NCBI GenBank assembly: GCA_029168955.1
Contig: JAPDOI010000063.1
Span: 1,674,001-1,738,000 of the forward strand
DNA: 64,000 nt
DNA from: Aplectana chamaeleonis
Taxonomy: Eukaryota; Nematoda; Chromadorea; Rhabditida; Cosmocercidae
Direction of reading: 5' to 3'
Positions 45,803 through 55,825 of this stretch are shown piece by piece (within the stretch, counting starts at the first letter, position 1; the number at the start of each line of letters is the position of its first letter). The notes under the pieces are model-generated. The model was not told the origin of the DNA and searched no databases. It worked only from the letters and a program-made list of their open reading frames with translations. A program made the position numbers and the translations under genes.

Positions 45803-48338
45803 CCTGTAGTATTCGTTTGGCTTCGCCAAACGATGGGCCGGCTTCGCCGGCCACCCTCCATGTAGTATTCGTTTGGCTCCGCCAAACGATGGGCCGGCTT
45901 CGCCGGCCACCCTCTATGCAGTATTCGTTTGGCTTCGCCCAGCGATAGATATGTAGTATTCGTTTGGCTTCGCAAAACGATGGGCCGGCTTCGCCGGCCA
46001 CCCTCCATGTCGTATTCGTTTGGCTCCGCCAAACGATGGGCCGGCTTCGCCGGCCACCCTCTATGCAGTATTCGTTTGGCTTCGCCCAGCGATAGATATG
46101 TAGTATTCGTTTGGCTTCGCAAAACGATTGGCCGGCTTCGCCGGCCACCCTCCCTGTAGTATTCGTTTGGCTTCGCCAAACGATGGTCCGGCTTCGCCGG
46201 CCACCCTCCATGTAGTATTCGTTTGGCTCCGCCAAACGATGGGCCGGCTTCGCCGGCCACCCTCTATGTAGTATTCGTTCGGCTTCGCCAAACCATGGGC
46301 CGGCTTCGCCGGCCACCCTCGATGTAGTATTCGTTTGGCTTCGCCAAACCATGGGCCGGCTTCGCCGGCCACCTTCCATGTAGTATTCGTTTGGCTTCGC
46401 AAAACGATGGGCCGGCTTCGCCGGCCACCCTCCATGTAGTATTCGTTTGGCTTCGCCAAACGATGGGCCGACTTCTCTGGCCACCCTCCATGTAGTATTC
46501 GTTTGGCTTCGCCAAACGATAGACATGTGGTATTCGTTTGGCTTCGCCAAACGATGGGCCGGCTTCGCCGGCTACCCTCCATGTAGTAGTCTTCGTTTGG
46601 CTTCGCCAAACGATGGGCCGGCTTCGCCGGTCACCCTCGATGTAGTATTCGTTTGGCTTCGCCAAACGATGGGCCGGCTTCGCCGGCCACCTTCCATGTA
46701 GTATTCGTTTGGCTTCGCCAAACGATGGGCCGGCTTCGCCGGCCACCCTCCATGTAGTATTCGTTTGGCTTCGCCAAACGATGGGCCGGCTTCGCCGGCC
46801 GCCCTCTATGTAGTAATCGTTTGGCTTCGCCGAACGATGGGCCGGCTTCGCCGGCCACCCTCCATGTAGTATTCGTTTGGCTTCGCCAAACGATGGGCCG
46901 GCTACGCCGGCCACCCACCGTATAGTACTCGCTCGGCTTCGCCGAACGATTGGCCGGCTTCGCCTGCTACCCTCCATGTAGTATTCGTTTGGCTTAGCCA
47001 ACGATGGCGGCTTCGCCGGCCACCTTCTATGTAGTATTCGTTTGGCTTCGCCAACGATGCCGGCTTCGCCGGCCACCTTCCATGTAGTATTCGTTTGGCT
47101 TCGCCAAACGATGGCGGCTTCGCCGGCCACCCTCCATGTAGTATCTGTTTGGCTTCGCCAAACGATGGGCCGGCTTCGCCGGCCGCCCTCTATGTAGTAA
47201 TCGTTTGGCTTCGCCAACGATGGGCTTCGCCGGCCACCCTCCATAGTATTCGTTTGGCTTCGCCAACGACGATGGGCCAACTTCGCCGGCCGCCCTACTA
47301 TGTAGTAATCGTTTGGCTTCGCCGAACGATGGGCCGGCTTCGCCGGCCACCCTCCATGTAGTATTCGTTTGGCTTCGCCAACGATGGGCCAGCTTCGCCG
47401 GACACCCACCGTATAGTACTCGCTCGGCTTCGCCGAACGATCAAGCGGCTTCGCCGGCCACCTTCCATGTAGTATCTCGTTTGGCTTCGCCAACGATGGG
47501 CCGCTTCGCCGGCCACCTTCCATGTAGTATTCGTTTGGCTTCGCCAAACGATGGGCCGGCTTCGCCGGCCACCCTCCATGTAGTATTCGTTTGGCTCCGC
47601 CAACGATGGGCCAGCTTCGCCGGCCACCCTCTATGTAGTAATCGTTTGGCTTCGCCTAACGATGGGCCGGCTTCGCCGACCCACCTCCATTCACCACGCG
47701 TTGTATTCGGTCGGCTTGGCCGAACGATGGAGCCGGCTTCGCCGGCCATTCACCGTATAGTATTCGTTTGGCTTCGCCAAACCATGCAGCGGCTTCGCCG
47801 GCCACCCTCGATGTAGTATTCGTTTGCCTTCGCCAACGATGGGCCGGCTTCGCCGGCCACCTTCCATGTAGTATTCGTTTGGCTTAGCCAAACGATGGGC
47901 CGGCTTCGCCGGCCACCCTCTATGTAGTAATCGTTTGGCTTCGCCGAACGATGCGCGGCTTCGCCGACCCACCTCCATTCACCACGCAAAGTATTCGTTT
48001 GGCTCCCCCAAACGATGGGCCGGCTTTGCCGACCCACCTCCATTCACCACGCGTTGTATTCGTTCGGCTTTGCCAAACGAATGGCCGGCTTCGCCTGCTA
48101 CCCTCCGTATAGTATTCGTTCTGCTTTGCCAAACGATGGGCCGGCTTCGCCGGCCACCCTCTATGTAGTATTCGTTTGGCTTCGCCAAACCATGGGCCGG
48201 CTTCGCCGGCCACCCTCCATGTAGTATTCGTTTGGCTTCGCCAAACGATGGGCCGGGTTCGCCGGCCACCCTCTATGTAGTAATCGTTTGGCTTCGCCAA
48301 ACGACAGCCAGCTTCGCCGGCCACCCTCTATGTACCCT

Positions 48339-48472
48339 CTATAAAACGTCGTAATTCACATCATTTGAGGCGCGACGCCTGGGCCTCCGTCTGCCCTCCG
48401 CTCTCTCACTGTCTCTAACCTCCGCTCCGCACCAGAACGCGTAGGAACCATGTGAATTTCGCCGTTTTGTAG
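48339..48472. mobile_element. AAAACG MITE in satellite, copy 5
   Basis: 134-bp form, 3211 bp from copy 3 with matching surroundings. Confidence 0.82.
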
Positions 48473-48870
48473 CCTGTAGTATTCGTTTGGCTTCGCTAAA
48501 CCAGCGTAGCCGGCTTCGCCGGCCACCCTCCATGTAGTATTCGTTTGGCTTCGCCAACGGGTGGGCTGGCTTCGCCGGCCACCCTTCATGTAGTATTCGT
48601 TTGGCTTCGCCAAACGATGGGCCGGCTGCGCCGGCCACCCTCTATGTAGTAATCGTTTGGCTTCGCCAAACGATGGGCCGGCTTCGCCGGCTACCCTCCA
48701 TGTAGTAGTCTTCGTTTGGCTTCGCCAAACGATGGGCCGGCTTCGCCGGTCACCCTCGATGTAGTATTCGTTTGGCTTCGCCAAACGATGGGCCGGCTTC
48801 GCCGGCCAACCTCCATGTAGTATTCGTTTGGCTTCGCCAAACGATGGGCCGGGTACCCTCCATGTACCCT

Positions 48871-49017
48871 CTATAAAACGTCGTAATTCACATCATTCGA
48901 GGCGCGAGCGGCGCGCGCGACGCATGGGCCTCCGTCTGCCCTCCGCTCTCTCACTCTCTCTAACCTCCGCTCCGCACCAGCGCGCGTAGGAACCATGTGA
49001 ATTTCGCCGCTTTATAG
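48871..49017. mobile_element. AAAACG MITE in satellite, copy 6 (147-bp form)
   Basis: Longer form, 3215 bp from copy 4. Copies 5 and 6 therefore duplicate the pair 3 and 4. Confidence 0.82.
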
Positions 49018-49672
49018 CCTGTAGTATTCGTTTGGCTTCGCCAAACGATGGGCCGGCTTCGCCGGCCACCCTCCATGTAGTATTCGTTTGGCTCCGCCAA
49101 ACGATGGGCCGGCTTCGCCGGCCACCCTCTATGCAGTATTCGTTTGGCTTCGCCCAGCGATAGATATGTAGTATTCGTTTGGCTTCGCAAAACGATTGGC
49201 CGGCTTCGCCGGCCACCCTCCCTGTAGTATTCGTTTGGCTTCGCCAAACGATGGTCCGGCTTCGCCGACCACCCTCCATGTAGTATTCGTTTGGCTCCGC
49301 CAAACGATGGGCCGGCTTCGCCGGCCACCCTCTATGTAGTATTCGTTCGGCTTCGCCAAACCATGGGCCGGCTTCGCCGGCCACCCTCGATGTAGTATTC
49401 GTTTGGCTTCGCCAAACCATGGGCCGGCTTCGCCGGCCACCTTCCATGTAGTATTCGTTTGGCTTCGCAAAACGATGGGCCGGCTTCGCCGGCCACCCTC
49501 CATGTAGTATTCGTTTGGCTTCGCCAAACGATGGGCCGACTTCTCTGGCCACCCTCCATGTAGTATTCGTTTGGCTTCGCCAAACGATAGACATGTGGTA
49601 TTCGTTTGGCTTCGCCAAACGATGGACCGGCTTCGCCGGCGACCCTCCATGTAGTATTCGTTTGGTTTCGCC

Positions 49673-50860
49673 GTCACCGCGATCACGCCTTCTGAAGTCC
49701 TGCTAAATTCCCACGGCACCCCATCACGTCTTCTGAAGTCCTACTAAATTACCACGGCACCCCGAACACGTCTTCTGAAGCCCTACTGAATTTCCACGTC
49801 ACCCCGAGGACGTCTTCTGAAGTCCTACTGAGTTCCCACGTCACCCCGATCACGTCTTCTAAAGCCCTACTAAATTCCCACGACACCCCGATCACGTCTT
49901 CTGAAGCCCTACTGAATTCCCACGTCACCCCGATCACGTCTTCTGAAGTCCTACTGAATTCCCACGCCACCCTGATGACGTCTTCTGAAGTCCTACTGAG
50001 TTTTCACGTCACCCCTATCACGTCTTCTGAAGCCCTACTAAATTTCCACGTCACCCCGATCACGCCTTCTGAAGTCCTACTGAATTCCCACGTCACCCCG
50101 ATGACACCTTCTGAAGCCCTACTGAATTCCCACGTCACCCCGATCACGTCTTCTGAGGTCCTACTGAATTCCCACGCCACTCCGATGACGTCTTCTGAAG
50201 TCCTACTGAGTTTTCACAACACCCCGATCACGTCTTCTGAGGCCCTACTAAATTCCCACGACACCCCGATCACGTCTTCTGAAGCCCTACTAAATTTCCA
50301 CGTCACCCCGATCACGTCTTCTGAAGTCCTACTGAATTCCCACGCCACCCTGATGACGTCTTCTGAAGTCCTACTGAATTCCCACGCCACCCTGATGACG
50401 TCTTCTGAAGTCCTACTGAGTTTTCACGTTTCCCCCATCACGTCTTCTGAAGTCCTGCTAAATTCCCGCGGCACCCCGAACACGTCTTCTGAAGTCGTAC
50501 TAAATTCCCACGTCACCCCGATCACGTCTTCTGAAGTCCTACTGAATTCCCACGCCACCCTGATGACGTCTTCTGAAGTCCTACTGAGTTTTCACGTCAC
50601 CCCTATCACGTCTTCTGAAGCCCTACTAAATTTCCACGTCACCCCGATCACGCCTTCTGAAGTCCTACTGAATTCCCGCGTCACCCCGATGACACCTTCT
50701 GAAGCCCTACTGAGTTCCCACGTCACCCCGATCACGTCTTCTGAGGTCCTACTGAATTCCCACGCCACTCCGATGACGTCTTCTGAAGTCCTACTGAGTT
50801 CCCACGGCACCCCCATCACGTCTTCTGAAGTCGTACTAAATTCCCACGTCACCCGTTTGC
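49673..50860. repeat. 42-bp tandem array (about 28 units)
   Basis: The unit is ATCACGTCTTCTGAAGTCCT, ACTGAATTCCCACGTCACCCCG. It starts immediately where the 56-bp satellite ends. Units differ at a few positions (AAGTCC/AAGCCC, GAATTCC/GAGTTTT, ATC/ATG/AAC), and neighbouring blocks of several units recur in the same order, as expected from unequal exchange. Because 42 is a multiple of three, one plus frame stays open. Confidence 0.92.
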
Positions 50861-50907
50861 AGTATAAACAAAGCAAAAAAAAAAGAAAGAAGACGAGTCG
50901 GTGGTGA
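49975..50907 (+). CDS. Repeat-encoded ORF, 14-residue repeats (doubtful gene)
   Basis: From the ATG at 49975 the frame is open for 310 codons and reads repeats of ITSSEVLLNSHVTP with variants such as MTPSEALLNSHVTP and ITSSEALLNFHVTP. It ends in a basic tail QSKKKRKKTSRW. The frame is open further upstream to about 49719, so the ATG is arbitrary and lies inside a repeat. No signal peptide, no known domain. A minus frame reading RTSEDVIGVTWEFS is also largely open but is stopped in units with TTTTCACGTC. An intact frame over some 28 diverged units is notable, but one unit with no stop, copied many times, would give the same result. I consider it more likely non-coding. Confidence 0.2.
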   Translation: MTSSEVLLSFHVTPITSSEALLNFHVTPITPSEVLLNSHVTPMTPSEALLNSHVTPITSSEVLLNSHATPMTSSEVLLSFHNTPITSSEALLNSHDTPITSSEALLNFHVTPITSSEVLLNSHATLMTSSEVLLNSHATLMTSSEVLLSFHVSPITSSEVLLNSRGTPNTSSEVVLNSHVTPITSSEVLLNSHATLMTSSEVLLSFHVTPITSSEALLNFHVTPITPSEVLLNSRVTPMTPSEALLSSHVTPITSSEVLLNSHATPMTSSEVLLSSHGTPITSSEVVLNSHVTRLQYKQSKKKRKKTSRW

Positions 50908-50942
50908 AGGCGCTGAATAACGCGCCCCAATCGGCTCCTCTT

Positions 50943-51046
50943 CGAAGCTGCCCCACCACTATGCAGGCACTGTGCTGAACGCTCATCCTCTCCTTCGTGG
51001 CACCCGCTAAGCACAGCGCCTGCATGGTGATGGGGCAGCTTCGTAG
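50943..51046. mobile_element. 104-bp near-perfect hairpin
   Basis: CGAAGCTGCCCCACCACTAT, GCAGGCACTGTGCT pairs with AGCACAGCGCCTGCATGGTG, ATGGGGCAGCTTCG across a loop of about 36 bp. Probably a small MITE; a structured RNA is possible. Confidence 0.7.
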
Positions 51047-52265
51047 CCCCCTATAGCCCCATAGTCAAGATTATTTTTCTTGCCCTAGCGATTCTTTTTA
51101 TATAGGAATATGTGTGAATGCTTTCGTAATATCTATTTCCACAAAGAGCGCCTCGTCGCGTTTCGCATGAGCAATTCTATGCGCCTTGCGAGTCTTCAAG
51201 CGATTTCATTTTCATTATTAATGAGCGTAATCTATTAATTTGTTTTCGTTTCTTCGCCTCAGGTCGTCGAATTTCAAGCGGAAATTTCACCACGCATCCG
51301 CCGCCTCTACATCGAGTGTTTTGCTCCGCCTCGACACACACATAGTTTTTCAAGATTATTTCCAAAACTGTTGTAGAATTATTTTCTTTAATATAGTTTC
51401 TTATGACTTATTTTATAACGTAACTAATGACATAGCGAAAAATGCGATGCTATTGCTCTTAAAGAAAGCCTGGGCGCGGTTGGTACCGCAGGGAAAGTCG
51501 GAAGCAGGCTCGAACAGGTCGCGTCGGACTGTTCCGGTCGGTGCGATCGGAGTAACATTCATCGCTCCTGCTGTGACCGGGCGAGGTTGTTCATCCTACT
51601 GCTTCGTGTCACTCTTTTCCTCGTGGTGACGTACCATGCCTCATTTTGGGGACTCTGGCCTTTACAAAATTGCTACATAACCTGCACTAAAGTAGCCACA
51701 CGAAGAGCACTCACAAAGAACTGGCCATGACCACGGTTTATCGATCGTGATATGTAATTCAGTGGCGTTTCCTTATTCCTAAACAGTCATTCCCATCCTT
51801 TCTTTAGATTTTTCCTCCACATTTTCTTCACATCCAACTTGTGGAATAAAGTAATCTGAAGAATTATCTGAGCTCCGTCATGTATGCGAGAGGTTCCCAT
51901 GTATTTCGCAATATCCATACTAAAGCCTGGATGTGTATTGATTAGTCCAGAGAAAGAGATGCAGAGGAAATAGAAGTTGATCAAATCCGTTTCGCAGACA
52001 AACTTTACCAAACAATTCTGCTGAGGCTCCTCAGTCAGGAACAGACTTGTCGATGAGAAAGAGTAATGAGAAGAGGAAATTGAGCGAGAACTGTTGGTAA
52101 AGACCTGCATGGGATATTACGTGAAGTAAGAGACATGAAAATGGTGAAAAAAGGTAAAAGAGTCCAGTAGTGGGAGGGGGGAAGAACCAATCAGTCCAAA
52201 TTAAAATGGGATCGATAAAGTCAGTCCATGTCGGTAGTCAAACAAATGGCGATATGATGAAGGAA
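51047..52265. other. No recognisable gene
   Basis: Open frames 51240-51629 (+) and 51787-52110 (-) show no domain that I recognise. Confidence 0.35.
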
Positions 52266-52286
52266 TCTTCTTCTTCTTCTTCTTCT
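52266..52286 (-). repeat. (GAA)n tail of the LINE
   Basis: Seven CTT units on the plus strand directly after the LINE coding end. Trinucleotide tails are common at the 3' ends of RTE-like elements. Confidence 0.7.
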
Positions 52287-52633
52287 ACAGCGTTTGTTCC
52301 GCATTGTAACAGGGTCCGCCTTTCTCGAACGTTGCCGCCATTTGACCTTGTCATTCGCGTTGTCAGGATGGAGGCCTGCGAATTTCCTATCATTCTGCAA
52401 GACATCCTACCATCTCTGCTTAGGTCGTCCTCTTGGTCGCTGGCCCGTCACTTGGAGCTGCATAGCCGCTTTCGCTATCGAGTGTTCTCCAGCTCGCAGA
52501 ACGTGCCCATACCATCTTAAGCGATTTTCGCGAAGTTTCATCTTCATTCCGAACTCGGTCCGAGCCGGTCAATCCACCACTCCACCTGAGCATCTTCGTT
52601 TCCATCACGCCGGGCCGTTTTTCTGCTTTCCTA

Positions 52634-53022
52634 GGCATCTTTCATAGTCCGCGCGGCACGCGCGGGACTCGTGGTAAAAACTTTCATAGTCCATCAGCAC
52701 CGCCATAGCGGCGCCGCCCAAACCGCCATGGCGGTTTCACCGTTTCAATCATTAATTGCTTCTCGATTTGAGTCCACTCCAACATAAATAATTCTGGGAC
52801 TATCCTGCGCCACCGCATACGCAAGTGCAAGCCAGGAATTTCTGTACAAGTCCCAGTTGAGGCCCGACTTTTACCCGCACCGCCAGAGCGGTGCCGCTGG
52901 AGATTTCATAGTGTCTTTCCGCTCGTCGCGCGCGTGCCGCGCGGTGAAAAGTTTCATAGTCCATCACTCGTACCGCGCGTCACGCGCGTGCCGCGCTTGC
53001 GGTGAGGACTATGACAGATGCC
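52634..53022. mobile_element. GGCATC MITE inserted in the LINE
   Basis: Ends GGCATCTTTCATAGTCC and GGACTATGACAGATGCC are inverted. The interior has repeats of TTTCATAGTCCATCA and CGCGCGTGCCGCG and an inverted pair CACCGCCATAGCGGCGCCGC / GCACCGCCAGAGCGGTGCCGC. LINE homology stops on one side and resumes on the other, which fixes the boundaries. Confidence 0.85.
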
Positions 53023-53456
53023 TTAGTCATTGGATAACACTCTGTGCCATACAGTGCGACGGGCCTCACAACCGAATGATAAATCTTGACTTGAGCCTGT
53101 CGCAAACCTTTTTATCACAGAGCGCTCCACTCGTGGTACGCCACTTCAACCAAGCTGCATTGCTGGTATCGAAACGTATGCGCTTTTGGCAAGACTGTGT
53201 TGTCGACTTGGATGGAATCGTCACAACTCGCATTTGTCATGTATTCGGTTTTCTTCTTATTGAGTCGTAAGCCGAATTCTGCCAGTCTGTCGTGCCAAGC
53301 TTGAACTTGGGCTTGGAGATTTCCTTTGCTGTCTGAGGCGAGCATCACGTCGTCAGCATACAACAGTGTCCAAGGTGCTGAAAGCTGCAAATCTCGTGTG
53401 ATGAGGGAATCGGAATCAATATTAGATTGTAGCTCGTAGCTATCTCTAACGCTCAT

Positions 53457-53850
53457 AAAATGGCAGAAAGAACTTTCTTAATGTTGTTGTGATTATCTGG
53501 CAGAAGAAATGTTTAGGAAAAGTCCATGTTGGAGGCACTGGGTTGTCAACACGAGCCATGTGGTATTATCATATATATTATATTATCGTATATATGATAT
53601 ATTATCGTGGTCCTGTTATCTGTACGGAGTCTGTCGGCTAGATTCCACGGGTCTGACGTCACTATCATGTCAGACCCGGGGGAAATAACCATCGGTTCGC
53701 CCTGAATGATGCAGTTAACCTCCAAAGCGAGACCGATAGCATTGTTATGGACATAACTGGAAACGGAACTGTTGTTGTCTGTAAATGAAAATACACCACC
53801 TCTGGGACCGTACTCTGACCATATCCCTGATATCTCGATATCACAGCTCT
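53457..53850. other. AT palindrome and small hairpin
   Basis: ATATATTATATTATCGTATA-type palindromic AT run at 53564-53604, and a hairpin GGGTCTGAC / GTCAGACCC at 53650-53681. No gene. Confidence 0.4.
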
Positions 53851-55090
53851 CTTGCCCCGAAATCTACGGAATCACGCCAGGACCTCATGGAATGTCCGTG
53901 AAATCACCGGGGGACCTACTGAAAGTTTCAACTAACTAACAGTTCATACTCCGCGAAACCTCGGAACCTCATCTGAATCTCCGCGAAATCGCCCCAAGAT
54001 CTCCGTTGAATCGCCAATGATACTGCTCACGACACCCAGATAATTCATGAATCCTTCTGAACAGCCTCAAAATCCCTTCAAAATCACTGTGAACCTTCCT
54101 AGATATTTTGGCTAAGTCCGCCCAAAATCTCAGCTGATTCATGGGGAATCTCCTCGAAATCTCGTTGAGGACATCGTGAAATACTCTTGAACTCTCCACG
54201 TAACTTTGATGAGACCGTCACATATCCTTCACAAAATCATCGTAGGATTTTTCAGGTCTGCAAAGATCCCCAGTCTCCGCAAAATCTTGTCACAATCTCA
54301 CCCTGCCATCGTGAAGGCTCCGCAAAATCTTTTTTAAGTCACCGCGGTAACTTCTGGATTTCTCCTCGGAATCACCGTGAAACTTCCTGAGCCGAAAAAT
54401 ATTCGCAGCATCCGCTCGGAATTTTCACGGTTCTATTCGGAATATCCATGAGACCACCGTAAGGACCACTGAGAAACTTTTCCTGAGAATCACCATGGGT
54501 TTTTAATTGGACGAAACTCTCTTCGAATTAACTAATCGTGGGATACCCTGAAATTATTAGCAAAAAAAATTGAAAATAGGATTTCGTAAAAATTCGTCGC
54601 GGAATCAGTGTGAAGTTTTCTAAAATCCATGCGCAATCGGGTCGAGATCTCTACTGAATTTTGGAAAATTCTATGTATCCTCTCTTAAAATGACGTGAAT
54701 CTCCGAGAATTCTCCGTGATTTCACCGTGATGCCTCCTCGAAATCTCCGCAAAAGTCTCTTTAATTATTCTAAGATCCAGCTCAGAAGCTATTCGAAACT
54801 TAAGTGAGACCAACGTGAGATTCCCTAGACTTCTCCGCGAAATCGCCGCGAACTCCGTGCAATCACCTTTGAATCTCCCAGAAATCACTTTGAAACTTCT
54901 CGAAAAAACGCCGAATTCTGCTCGAAATCTTCAACTAGCCATCGTGGAAACTCCTCGAAATCTCCGCGGAGTTGCCGTGGAACTTCCTGAGAATTTTCCA
55001 GCCACCGTGAAAGTTCTAAAAGGCCTTCTCGAGATAATGGTTAAACTTTCTGAAAAATCTAACCGCAATAAACTTGAAATCGCTGGCTTA
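53850..55090. repeat. Degenerate short-motif tandem repeat
   Basis: The words CTCCGCGAAATC, CACCGTGAAACTTCC, CTCCTCGAAATCTCCG and CTGAGAATC recur throughout at irregular 20-35 bp spacing on the plus strand, with no stable unit. An ancient minisatellite is the best reading. Open frames here follow the motif and are not taken as genes. Confidence 0.6.
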
Positions 55091-55820
55091 ACAATTGTGA
55101 AATATATTCTTCTCTCTTTCCAATTTCTTTTCTCTTTCCTTTCAAATCGTTTTTTCTTCTCATAATAACTAATCTTAGACACGGCGAGGATATTCAAGCA
55201 ATGTGATTACTTTTGATTATTATTTGGGCATCAAATTCCATCCAGGCTCGTTTATTTTTGTTTTTCAGTAATTCGATCCCATCTTCCGGATATCACATTT
55301 TCGCCAATTTTTCGCAGTCTATTAAATGGAGATTTCGTAGAATCTCATGGAAAAATATTTGCTCAAAATAGAACTTTCTAGCTTTTTCTGTTTCCGTCAA
55401 GTCCGATGACATATTTGACATAGGACATCAGAAACACTCTTAAATGGATTCTGAAGGCCACTCGAATATAGCTTGCTTATTATAGTCAGATTTAAATCTT
55501 CAGATGGAAACTTCTAGATGGGATTGTAGTTTCTGATTATTTCTTCCGTAATTAAATACAGGTGAATCCTCTTGAATGCTAATCTCCTCTTTAGAAGTTT
55601 GCTTCCTCTCAAGTGCTCTTAGAGGTTATTTTCTTTATAATTGAATATGAAAATTTTCATAATACTATAGATATTATTTTTAAAAAGTGTAGCTAAAGCA
55701 AATGTGATTTTAGTCTTGGTTTTTATACATTTTTTTTCAATTTGAAATTAATATTCAAATAGATTAAATAGTTGAAAAAATAACTCAATAATTAGCTCCA
55801 CAATCACCGACTTTTTTTCA
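55091..55820. other. AT-rich, no recognisable gene
   Basis: Strongly AT-rich, with no repeat or coding signal. Confidence 0.45.
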
Positions 55821-55825
55821 CTCCG

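Larger units (their letters stand above)
34488..49672. repeat. 15-kb hairpin satellite, 56-bp unit
   Basis: Roughly 250 head-to-tail units. The consensus unit is GGGCCGGC-TTC-GCCGGCC, then ACCCTCYATGTAGTATT, then CGTTTGGC-TTC-GCCAAACG and AT. Each unit has two near-perfect hairpins (7-bp and 8-bp stems). On the minus strand both loops are GCGAAGC, a motif known to form an unusually stable DNA minihairpin. Variants include CTCTATGTAGTAATCG, CACCGTATAGTACTCGC and a 65-bp form with CTCCATTCACCACGCG. The A-type unit has no stop in any minus frame, which creates long meaningless ORFs (up to 427 codons at 46264-47547). Internal segmental duplications and six embedded MITE copies show repeated block amplification. 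It is not a CRISPR: no unique spacers. Confidence 0.95.
52266..53456 (-). pseudogene. LINE reverse transcriptase 3' fragment, split by a MITE
   Basis: On the minus strand from 53456: TPWTLL-like LSAPWTLLYADDVMLASD carries the YADD catalytic box (RT motif C), followed by QAWHDRLAEFGLRLNKKKTE. A frameshift moves the reading to AAWLKWRTTSGALCDKK, then KIYHSVVRPVALYGTECYPM. After the MITE (53022-52634) it resumes with METKMLRWSGGLTGSDRVRN, and near the end NDRKFAGLHPDNANDKVKWR and KADPVTMRNKR. The element ends in a (GAA)n tail at 52286-52266, typical of RTE-like LINEs. It is truncated before the RT N-terminus, as 5'-truncated LINE copies usually are. Frameshifts, one stop and the insertion make it inactive. 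Confidence 0.85.

Noticed and set aside
34679..48784. Family of long minus-strand proteins (up to 427 residues)
   Set aside because: They follow from a repeat unit lacking stops in all minus frames; start codons fall at arbitrary unit positions and ends depend on unit variants.
34488..49672. CRISPR array
   Set aside because: Units are contiguous with no unique spacers, the surrounding DNA is eukaryotic, and no cas-like gene is present.
34488..49672. Classical cUUCGg RNA tetraloops in the satellite
   Set aside because: The plus-strand loop is GGC-TTC-GCC; TTCG is followed by C, not G, so the canonical closing pair is absent.
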